The notes under the pieces were generated by a model, which saw only the letters and a program-made list of their open reading frames with translations, searched no databases and was not told the origin of the DNA. The position numbers and the translations under genes were made by a program. Shown piece by piece: positions 19,637 through 27,000 of a stretch of DNA of 27,000 nt; position 1 is the stretch's first letter; each line of letters begins with the position of its first letter. Origin of the DNA: Polysphondylium violaceum. Lineage: Eukaryota > Evosea > Eumycetozoa > Dictyosteliales > Dictyosteliaceae. Location: positions 1-27,000 of the forward strand of contig AJWJ01000314.1 of assembly GCA_000277445.1 (NCBI GenBank), given 5' to 3'.

Positions 19637-20301
19637 CGTTTGTTTTGATATTTATAATGTGTATATATATGTTGTGTGTCTAGACTTGTTTGATGTATGA
19701 TTTGTGTGATTTTTTTTTTTACTGTATCTATATATATTTTACAAATGTTTGTTTTTTTTTTTTACTCTATTGTTTTGAGTGTATTTGTATGTTTTAGTCG
19801 GGTATGTGATAAATAATGGTGTTGTGTGTAATAAAACAATTCGATTTGTTTGGGTCCTCCGTAAAATTATAAACTAAAAATTAAATCAAAAAATTTTTTT
19901 TTTTTTTTTTTTTTCATAAAAAAATAACGACATTTGATTTCATATGGTGGTTGTGGTCAAAGAAATAATAACTATTTTAGTTGGTTATATTATTCATTTA
20001 GGAAAATCAAATATTTAAAACTACGTAGTCTGATAATCCAATAATATAGTTTCCTATTTGATTATGGTGAAATTTTTTATTTATTTTATTTTCTTTTTTG
20101 ATCATCGAGATAATAGTTGTATAAAAGTCTTTGTGTATGATAATGTGTAAAACTGGTGTAGCTATTCTATCTATCTATCTACCTACCTAGCCATGATCAC
20201 AATCAATCTCAATACTTTGTTCATCATAAAAATAACACAATCCATACTATGACATTCACACCCAAAATGTGATGTGTTTTTTTTCATTAATTTAAACATA
20301 A

Positions 20302-20317
20302 ATCTGAGATCTCAGAT
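20302..20317. promoter_or_regulatory. 16-bp perfect palindrome in the divergent promoter
   Basis: ATCTGAGATCTCAGAT equals its reverse complement over 16 bases and holds six G/C bases, so it is not a simple AT palindrome. It lies about 290 bases upstream of the surface-protein gene. A dimeric factor site is a reasonable reading, inferred from symmetry and position. Confidence 0.45.
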
Positions 20318-20429
20318 CAACCTTTTCATTTTTATTGAAAAAAAACCCTCCCTTCCCCTATTTATAGGGAGTGTGAAATAAAATATACATGTTTGATTGG
20401 GGTCGGATAAAAATGTTTACTTTCCTAAA

Positions 20430-20470
20430 GGGGTGTGTGAAGGGGGGTGTATCAATATCAACCCCACCCC
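20430..20470. promoter_or_regulatory. G-box cluster upstream of the surface-protein gene
   Basis: Three G/C-rich boxes sit together: GGGGTGTGTG (20430-20439), GGGGGGTGT (20442-20450) and, inverted, CCCCACCCC (20462-20470). In Dictyostelium the G-box binding factor GBF binds GT/CA-rich boxes of this kind and drives cAMP-induced post-aggregation genes. The cluster is 136 to 176 bases before the start codon, a usual place. GGGGTG (20444-20449) can also pair with CACCCC (20465-20470). Regulation by GBF is inferred. Confidence 0.5.
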
Positions 20471-20605
20471 AAAGATAAAAACAATAAAAAAAAAACAAAA
20501 AAAAAAAAAGAAAAGAATATTTAAATCAATTCTCAAATCCATTTTATTTATCTAAATATCACCACATTTCAACAAACTTGTTCCCTACTCTATGTTTATC
20601 ACTAA

Positions 20606-22445
20606 ATGAAATTTATAAATTTTATATATATCTCTAGTTTTTTATTTTTCTTGTTTTCGTGTTGTTTCCAAAATGCCAATGGTACGTTAGAGAGTACGTA
20701 TGTGAATATCAGTAGTGCAGGCTACGATATTCAAAGTCAAACTCTAACATTGGTTTCCGATTTCCATCTCCTCACCAGAAGTGATGCCACCTATGCTTTG
20801 GTTTTTAACAATGGGAAAATACCTGTATCATTGACCTCATCGACATATCAATTGGTTAATTCAAATACCACTCGTCAGGTTTTAGATTTTGACTATATTT
20901 TGTCTGGACAACCAAATCCTCATTTTCCAACCAATGTGGCAGGTGTTTTCACCTCGGCCTCTTTACAACAAAACGTGTATTTAAATTTATTTTCAACACC
21001 CTCCTTTTATTTCAAATCCTCAACAGCTTTTATAAATTCCGAGTTGGGTGGTATTTTTTCTTTTTACAATGGAAACGTCTCTAGTGCCGATCAATATAAT
21101 GTCTATGCCAATGGAAAAAATATAAATAGTGATTGTTCAAAATCTGGTGTTGGTGATTCTGTAAATTGTAATATAAAGGTCAATGATGAGTCTTTGATTG
21201 GTGCCCCTGTTTTAATGGAGCTTAAAACTCTTGATAATAGATTTACATTTACAACCACATTCACATATGCAAATTTACAAATTAAATCAGTTAAGCAACA
21301 AGATATGATGGCTTTGGTAGATGTTGGATTGAAACTAAATTCTAATGATCTTAAAGTTTTAAATAATAATAATACTGTAAATATACCCTTTACCTATAAC
21401 AGTACTTCTGGTATTCTTTCATTTTTCTTTACAGTTTCAAGTACTTCAGACTACACAATCGTATATAAAAGTTCCAAATATAATTTATCAAGAAATTGGA
21501 GTATGTATTTATTTATATTTAAAAGATTGAAAAAATAAACAAACTAATATCTATATAATATATTTAGGACCTGTTCTTTTCCCAAAAGCAGGCTATTCAC
21601 AAGATGGCGAAAATGAATTTCAAGTTCTTTTTGGTGGTAAAATAACAGGGGCCTATTTCGATTCAAAATCGGTGGTTGTATCTGAAAAGATTCTTTCATC
21701 ATCTTCAAGTGTAGTAACTTTGGTATTTCCAAAAACAACTGGTACTCACAAGGTTTATGTTCAAATCAATGTAGATATAGCATCAAATGAAATTGTTATT
21801 CAATTCCCACCACCACAAGTAACGACATACTCTTGTACTAAATATTTAAATAGTGCTAATATCACAGTTTCTAAATGTACCATCAATGGTAAATGGTTCC
21901 CAAACACAGAGTATATGATTTATAAAAACAATTCTCTACTACCTCTTTTGGATCCCATTGGTCAATTTAACAATCTTACATTTAGTTCTTTTGAAGGTTT
22001 AGCTCCAAAGACTAGCTACACAATTCTCTTTCAAGATTTGGAATCCTCAAACTTTACTTTTCTTTTTGATCCTATTACTCAAGTGTTTGAGAAAAACTTT
22101 ACAATTCAAGGGGTCGATGGAAATTATACAATTATTGAAGGAATATGGATGAATTCCATTTTAAAGGTCGAACTAAACGATAAAATTGTAGATGGAAATC
22201 TTGGTATTGAAGTTCAATGTGAATATTTTACAGAATCATATAAAGAGTTTATAAACTGTACTTTACCCCAAGACTCTTTTGATAAATATTTGTTCATTTA
22301 CCCATCTTCTCATTTAGCAACAACCAACGATACAATTGTTTTAACATCCCCATCAAAAGATCCTCTGGGTTCTTTTTCTTGTTTGAAGAAACCATCAATA
22401 ATCTTAATATCATCATTATTGTTGTCATTGTTTTTAATATTTTAA
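20606..22445 (+). CDS. Probable GPI-anchored surface glycoprotein, longer member of a tandem pair (2 exons, 590 aa)
   Basis: This is a cell-surface protein of unknown function. Exons are 20606-21500 and 21568-22445; the 67-base intron (GTATGT to TTTAG) splits an Arg codon. Residues 1-26 are a signal peptide (FLFFLFSCCFQNANG). The rest is beta-rich with many N-glycosylation sites and few Cys. The C-terminus ends in a hydrophobic stretch (IILISSLLLSLFLIF) right after a Ser/Pro/Lys spacer, as in GPI signals. The second half (about residues 360-560) is homologous to the protein encoded at 22780-23574. Shared landmarks include PxPxVxxxSC near the start, FxFDPxxxV/E, GxW and INCTLPxD before a Tyr/Ser segment. 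Immunoglobulin-like or IPT-like folds are possible, but I cannot prove them. An upstream G-box cluster suggests developmental expression. Surface proteins of this build often mediate adhesion, which here is a guess. Confidence 0.78.
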
Positions 22446-22779
22446 ACAAAAATAAAAAAAGGAAATAAACCTTTAGTATTTCAACCGATACTTTTTTTAA
22501 ATGTAATCACCAAAGTATCCTTTCTTAGAGATCCAGGAACATTTTTTTTAAATTTTTTTTCTTGGGTTAGATTTTTATTTTGATTGATTTGATTGATTGG
22601 GAATTTTTTGACATAAAAAAGATTTTGTCCTTTTTAGACACACGATTTTCTAATAACAAAAATCAATGATTTTAACGGTGGGTTTGTTTTTGCACGGCAT
22701 GGCGCAGGATCTCAAAACGGATAAATGGTTGTTTACATTTTTTTTCTCTCACAACCATAGATAAATAAATAATAATACA
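22446..22779. other. Intergenic region between the tandem surface-protein genes
   Basis: This has poly-T tracts, a GATT-repeat stretch near 22580-22600 and a GC-richer patch near 22690-22715 (GCACGGCATGGCGCAGG). The leader before 22780 is A-rich. No further gene or G-box cluster is visible. Confidence 0.55.
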
Positions 22780-23574
22780 ATGAATAAAAATATATTATCG
22801 AATATTATTTTGATTATCATATTATCAACAATCCAAATAGTCTATTCCCAAGATTATTTCGTCAAACGTTCAGTAAATGTTGTTACCGCTGTTTCTCCAG
22901 TGGAATTACACTCTTTTAATTGTATAAAATCTTACTCTACTAGTAATAGAGAAAACATGGATTGTTCTATCGTTGGCAATAATATCCCAAGTGCCTCTTT
23001 CTCTATCCTCGATAAAGATGGTAAAGTGATGAACATTTATTCGGCAGAATCCAACGCTACCAACATTTTATTCCAAGCTAGATCCTTTTGGACTGTACCT
23101 TCTGTATACACTATTAGTTTTAGTGATAATGATAAAACAAATGTAACATTTGAATTTGATCCAGTGTTTGAAATACGACAATCCACCTTTAATGTTCAAG
23201 TTGATAAAAGCACAAAAGAGATAGAAACGACTATCCAAGGTTCTTGGATAGCTAGATATTCTTCTGTTGTTTTAGACAAAACAACTTCTTTAACTTGTTA
23301 TAGCTTTTCAAATGGAACAGGCAGTGACTACAAAGATTTTATTATCTGCACCTTACCTAAAGACTATAGCTATGGTTCTCATTCAATTGTCATTAGTTCT
23401 TCGTCCAAATTTGCTCAATCATCATACTACAATGGAAGAGGTTCTGTAACTCTTACTTCAGATCAACCAAAACCCACAAGCGATCCTAAAGAAACCTCAT
23501 CAGCCTTACAATCACTACCTAGTATTTCTATTTATTTATTTTCTTTCTCTGCTGTTGCTTTACTTATTATCTAA
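22780..23574 (+). CDS. Probable GPI-anchored surface glycoprotein, shorter tandem paralogue (single exon, 264 aa)
   Basis: This is a shorter relative of the protein encoded at 20606-22445 that matches only its second half. Residues 1-23 are a signal peptide (ILIIILSTIQIVYSQ). The mature part has SFNCIKSYS, VTFEFDPVFE, IQGSWIARYSS and FIICTLPKDY, all with counterparts in the neighbour (TYSCTKYLN, FTFLFDPITQ, IEGIWMNS, FINCTLPQDS). A Ser/Thr/Pro-rich spacer (about 228-245) precedes a hydrophobic C-terminus (IYLFSFSAVALLII), typical of a GPI signal. There is no intron, whereas the longer gene has one. Four Cys are positioned as two possible disulfides. It arose either by partial duplication or by loss of the N-terminal half. 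Confidence 0.8.
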   Translation: MNKNILSNIILIIILSTIQIVYSQDYFVKRSVNVVTAVSPVELHSFNCIKSYSTSNRENMDCSIVGNNIPSASFSILDKDGKVMNIYSAESNATNILFQARSFWTVPSVYTISFSDNDKTNVTFEFDPVFEIRQSTFNVQVDKSTKEIETTIQGSWIARYSSVVLDKTTSLTCYSFSNGTGSDYKDFIICTLPKDYSYGSHSIVISSSSKFAQSSYYNGRGSVTLTSDQPKPTSDPKETSSALQSLPSISIYLFSFSAVALLII

Positions 23575-23725
23575 TAAAACAACATTGTGCCTCTAAACGG
23601 GGGAACTTCATGATTTTTCGTTTTTTTTTTTTTATTTTTTTCAAAAACGATCATTTTTGAGTTTTTTTTTTTTTTTGCATAATAAACAAATTATCGTTTC
23701 AGATTGTGTATATATAACAGAACAA

Positions 23726-24604
23726 ATGATAAAGAATATTGTATCAATTGGAATAAAATTACCAAGATTTAATTCTAGAGTACTAGTTTGTAACTCTAGT
23801 TTAGTTTTGAATAAAAACAACAAACAACAACAACAACAATATATATATAGTAGCAGAGGCTTTGCATCAACCTCTGAAGTGAATAAAATCTTTCAAATCA
23901 CAAATGAAATTACAAAAGAATTAGAAGATAAAAGTCCTAAAGACAATGAATTAGAAAAACAAGACGAAGAAAAAGAAGAAGTTGTAAATGAATTTGGAGA
24001 AGAAGATGGTAGTGAGCAAGATTTGACTATATATGAATTTGATCCATTACCAACCGACGAACCAATCTTACCAACATTTAATGCAAATCTCACCATTGAA
24101 GATTTAATTATTGAATATAAAGATCCTCATGCACCAAAAACAGTTGATAACTATGTACCTTATTTCAGATTTACAGAACCAAGAGGTAAATATTATACCA
24201 ATATAGCAGCGCACTTTTATCATAGTCAATACTATTACTATGATAAAATCATCAAACAAACAAAAACAAATCTTAGCATTCACCACACCACTCTCTTATA
24301 CTTGTTTAAAGTACAAATATATTAAAGCTCAACACTAATCAAAATACATTACATAATATATATAGATGGATATACAGTAGAATCCTTTTTACAAAAGATT
24401 GGTAGAAATTGTGATAGTCATGTAGGTTTATTCGAAAGATGGGATGATTTAATGAATACATCACCAAAGAAATTAAAGAAAGCACAAGTTCCTGTTAGAG
24501 AAAGAAAATGGATTCTTCATTGGGTTGAACAATGGAAACAAGGTAGAAATCCAGAATACATTTCACTTACTAGATCTATAGCTAAAAGAAACACTAAAAA
24601 ATAA
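23726..24604 (+). CDS. mS41: Mitochondrial small-subunit ribosomal protein mS41 (IGR motif) (2 exons, 232 aa)
   Basis: This is a mitoribosome small-subunit protein of the mS41/Fyv4 family. Exons are 23726-24185 and 24366-24604. The intron (180 bases, GTAAAT to TATAG) splits an Asp codon and joins FTEPR to DGYTVESFL. Residues of about 1-50 are basic and rich in Ser, Asn and Gln (IKLPRFNSRVLV, SSRGFAST), like a mitochondrial targeting peptide. An acidic linker (about 60-100; EKQDEEKEEVV) follows. The IGR domain occupies about 158-215: FLQKIGR at 161-167, then HVGLFERWDDLM, LKKAQVPVRERKWILHWVEQW and QGRNPE. Family members keep this order. The gene lies only 151 bases after the preceding one on the same strand. 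The start is the first ATG in frame; the open frame upstream lacks an ATG. Confidence 0.88.
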
Positions 24605-25245
24605 TAATATAATAGTATAACAAACAATAACACACAACAACAATAAGCAATACAAGTATCCAAGGTAATAGTGGAGTGGTAATAGAGTAATTGTAACACA
24701 CCACTTTTTTTTTTTTACCAAAGAGACAACAACAACAACTTTTTTTTAAATATAAATTATTAATTCTTACAAAATATAGATTTGTTCAATTCTAAAGATA
24801 GATTAGTAGGCACTCTCACCTACTAAAACTCTTGTTTATTATTTTATTTTTTTATACCCCATTACAGTTTTTTTTTTTAAGAATATCTATCTTTTATAAT
24901 CTAAAATTAATTAATTACAGGAATAGACTAATCCAGGTAGAGCTAAGGAGTGTAGGATAATTATAGATTTACTACTATCTCCTTTGTTTATTTTATTATT
25001 TTTAAATTTTTATTTTATTATTTTATTTTCGAAAATTAAATTCGGATAAAATTTTAATATTTTATAATAATGATAATAATAAAACTAATAGTAAGTCAAG
25101 TAGTAATAATTGGAATTAAAGAAAAAAGGTAAACTAACGATGTAGAGATAATAAATTTTAACAAAAAAAATTCAATATGGAAAAAAAAAAATTACATAAT
25201 TTAAAATTTAAAATTTATATTACAACAACATCATTTGAATTATAT
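24605..25245. other. Convergent intergenic region with a small stem-loop
   Basis: This lies between the 3' ends of the mS41 gene and the minus-strand methyltransferase gene. An 8-bp stem, TTAGTAGG (24803-24810) with CCTACTAA (24819-24826), encloses the loop CACTCTCA. A GC-richer patch at about 24920-24960 (CCAGGTAGAGCTAAGGAG) follows. It does not fold into a tRNA by eye. The rest is AT-rich, with poly-T. The open frames on either strand around 25177-25464 are shadows of the methyltransferase exon or low-complexity DNA. Confidence 0.45.
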
Positions 25246-26361
25246 TTATTCAATATTGATTTCAATTTTTTCAAAAATTGTAATATAATAATTATTTGGA
25301 ATTCGACAAATGGATGGATTTTTAAGACAAAGGTTATAAAGATGTTGATTATAAATTTCCCAAATTTGCTCTTTTTTGGCATCATCACATTTGAGTATAC
25401 TTTTAAAAGTTGGCTCAGAAAAAGCATGAAAAGCAGAAACAAATTTTTCAGCAAAGTATTCTAAACCATGGGATTGAATCAAAGGTTCATAAGGACATCT
25501 ATTTTGACGAAATTCATAGGATTTTAATTTCATACCACTATTTTTAATTTTTTGATCTTTTAAAATATGTTTAATATCACCCAAGGAATAGTATCTCCAT
25601 GGTAAGGCCATTTCTTCAGCTTCTTCTTTTGATATAATACATTCTTCATACATTTTAATCCAAATTAATTTAACAGCTACATAAAAATCTAAAGTATCTT
25701 TAAAAGATTCTTTATCATCTGTTAATAAATTCATTATAAAAATTCCACCATTTGCCAATTCTTTAGACTAAAAAAAATATTAATATTTATAATAATTTTT
25801 AATTATAATAATCACTGTACTTACTCTATTTAAAACATTTGATAATAAATCATTTTGACATTCTTTAATATATTTGGGGAATTTCGAACGTTTATGGGCC
25901 ATTGTTATAGATCCTTCGGGTAGGATTTTGCTTGGGGTACCCCAATGAAAACAATTGAAACCCATTGCTATATGTACAGTATTATTTGGAAGAGTTTGTT
26001 GATAAAAGCTTTGACCTATACACATTGTATAGACATTAGGGGATAAATAAATATAACTTTGTGGATTTCCTTGAATTTCGGATAATAATAAGGAAAAATT
26101 ATTTGTTGGAAGATCATTTTGGTAGACCATAATTTCATTATGTGGATGTTTTTTTAAATATTTTGAGATCATTGTTGTAAGAGTTGGTTGAGAAGATCTT
26201 CCATGGGCACAGCCAAAATTTACAATTTTCAAAGACTCTTGGCAGGTTCCATTATTAATTAATATATCGATACATTTTTGGACCAGATCAAGATTGGAAC
26301 AAATGGTGTTTTTTTGTAAAATACAATTGTCATTGTAGGTATTTTTCATAACAAAATCCAT
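25246..26361 (-). CDS. SABATH-type SAM-dependent carboxyl methyltransferase (2 exons, 352 aa)
   Basis: This enzyme probably transfers a methyl group from S-adenosylmethionine to a carboxyl group of a small acid. Exon 1 is 26361-25825 and exon 2 is 25767-25246; the 57-base intron (GTAAGT to TTTTAG) falls between codons. SABATH landmarks in order are the SAM-binding loop IVNFGCAHGRSSQPT (about 46-60), YQNDLPTNNFSLL (80-92, matching NDLPxNDFN), SFYQQTLPNNTVHIAMG (118-134) and FNCFHW (135-140, matching the SLHWLS region). After these come LANGGIFIMNLL and a helical C-terminal half. The length suits the family (about 350 to 380). The plant N-terminal SAM contact is replaced here by MKNTYNDNC. SABATH enzymes are best known from plants, where they methylate salicylate, jasmonate and similar acids; dictyostelid members exist. 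The substrate cannot be told, but a volatile ester or signal is plausible. Confidence 0.87.
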
Positions 26362-27000
26362 CTTTATTAATGTTCCTAATATTTAAAATCTACAAATATG
26401 ATTGGTGATTATTAATTAATAATTTTGTGATTGGTATATAAAGGAAAAAAAAAACAAAAGGGTAGTTGATAATTTGATTTCTTTTTTGTTTTTTTGGAAA
26501 ATAATTATTCCTATTTGAGAGAGTTGTACAAAGAATATGAATTTATTTTTAAACAAAAGAAAAAAAAAGTACACAAATTAAGAAATAAAATTATGTAGTT
26601 TATTGTTGGTATTGTTGTATTGGCTTTGCAGTGGGTATAGAGAAGTGAACAGTGAGGTGGTAGAGTGTGTTTCAAAGAGTGGTAATGGTGTGAGGATAGG
26701 GGTGTGGGGGATTAAAGTGAGGTTAGAGTGAGAGATTGGGTGATAGTGTGGGGTTTGATGATGGTGATGATATAATTTTTTAAATATAATTTTTAAATTG
26801 AGCATGAAAAAAATACTTTTTTTGTTTTTATATAAAAACTCTCGATTCAAATTTTAAAAACAGATAATCTAAAATGACAATAATTTATATGTGTACTTTT
26901 TAACTAGGTTGAATCACAATCTTGGGGCCACTTTTGGTAAGTGAATATTTAATTAATGAAATGAAATGGAAATAAAAATGATAAAACATAAATGCATATG
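26362..27000. other. Right edge: promoter region and possible first exons of a gene outside the window
   Basis: This begins with the leader and promoter of the minus-strand methyltransferase, including a 16-bp AT palindrome (26408-26423) and TATATAAAG (26435-26443). The middle (26620-26770) is strongly strand-asymmetric, rich in G, A and T. The end contains ACTAG, a 29-base segment (26908-26936) and GTAAGT. This could be a small exon of a plus-strand gene continuing to the right, but no matching start is visible. The minus-strand open frame at 26578-26850 is His/Pro/Thr-rich low-complexity sequence and is not called. Confidence 0.35.
26699..26710 (+). promoter_or_regulatory. G-box-like element near the right edge
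   Basis: GGGGTGTGGGGG resembles the GT-rich boxes bound by the Dictyostelium G-box factor. It lies in a G-rich stretch (26640-26770) that may be the promoter of a gene to the right. Support comes from the motif alone. Confidence 0.35.

Larger units (their letters stand above)
19637..20605. other. Divergent promoter region between the PSI-like gene and the surface-protein gene
   Basis: No gene is visible in this 969-base region. It contains poly-T around 19751-19763 and 19892-19914, a CTAT/CTAC microsatellite at about 20163-20190, and a 16-bp palindrome. A hairpin CCCTA-TTTA-TAGGG lies near 20356-20369, and there is a cluster of G/C-rich boxes. The boxes are nearer to the plus-strand gene at 20606. 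The leader just before that gene is A/C-rich. Confidence 0.55.

Noticed and set aside
26578-26850. Open frame of 90 codons on the minus strand near the right edge
   Set aside because: It consists of His, Pro, Thr and Leu from a strand-asymmetric simple stretch and lacks any recognisable feature.
1-27000. Mobile elements, virus-like elements, CRISPR arrays, tRNA or rRNA genes
   Set aside because: I saw no reverse transcriptase, integrase or transposase motifs, no long terminal or inverted repeats, no regularly spaced repeats, and no tRNA or rRNA signatures on either strand.

Overview
The window looks like nuclear DNA from a dictyostelid social amoeba. The evidence is very AT-rich intergenic DNA full of poly-A and poly-T tracts, short AT-rich GT-AG introns (53 to 296 bases), A-rich leaders before start codons, TATA elements about 90 to 97 bases upstream of several starts, and proteins with long Asn, Ser, Gln and His runs. 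The species cannot be fixed from the sequence. No tRNA, rRNA, CRISPR array, transposon or virus-like element was recognised. One ambiguous base lies in a poly-T run at position 46.

Layout: five plus-strand genes fill 128-11122. They are an ABHD11-type mitochondrial alpha/beta hydrolase, a tandem pair of sigma-like glutathione S-transferases, a seven-exon IQ-RhoGEF-PH-RhoGAP signalling protein of about 1100 residues, and a secreted protein with a carbohydrate-binding-like and an SdrD/Cna-B-like module. A minus-strand gene (11283-13063) for an acidic protein of unknown function is carried in two overlapping frames. A 2.7 kb gene-free stretch follows, holding a strong hairpin and a short direct repeat, and then a plus-strand ankyrin-repeat protein with Gln and His tracts (15749-18798).

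The right part holds a small PSI-like secreted protein on the minus strand (19056-19636) and two tandem, related, probably GPI-anchored surface proteins (20606-22445 and 22780-23574). The first of these has a G-box cluster upstream. Next come the mitochondrial ribosomal protein mS41 (IGR motif, 23726-24604) and, on the minus strand, a SABATH-type carboxyl methyltransferase (25246-26361). The right edge is probably the promoter of a gene outside the window.

The genes do not form one pathway. Themes that recur are local duplication (glutathione transferases, surface proteins), secreted or surface proteins (four genes) and mitochondrial proteins (two genes). Splice sites were placed by eye, using reading-frame continuity and family motifs. 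I found no convincing new multi-gene system. The best leads are the overlapping frames at 12797-12878, the hairpin at 14285-14334, and the duplicated surface-protein locus with its G-box promoter.
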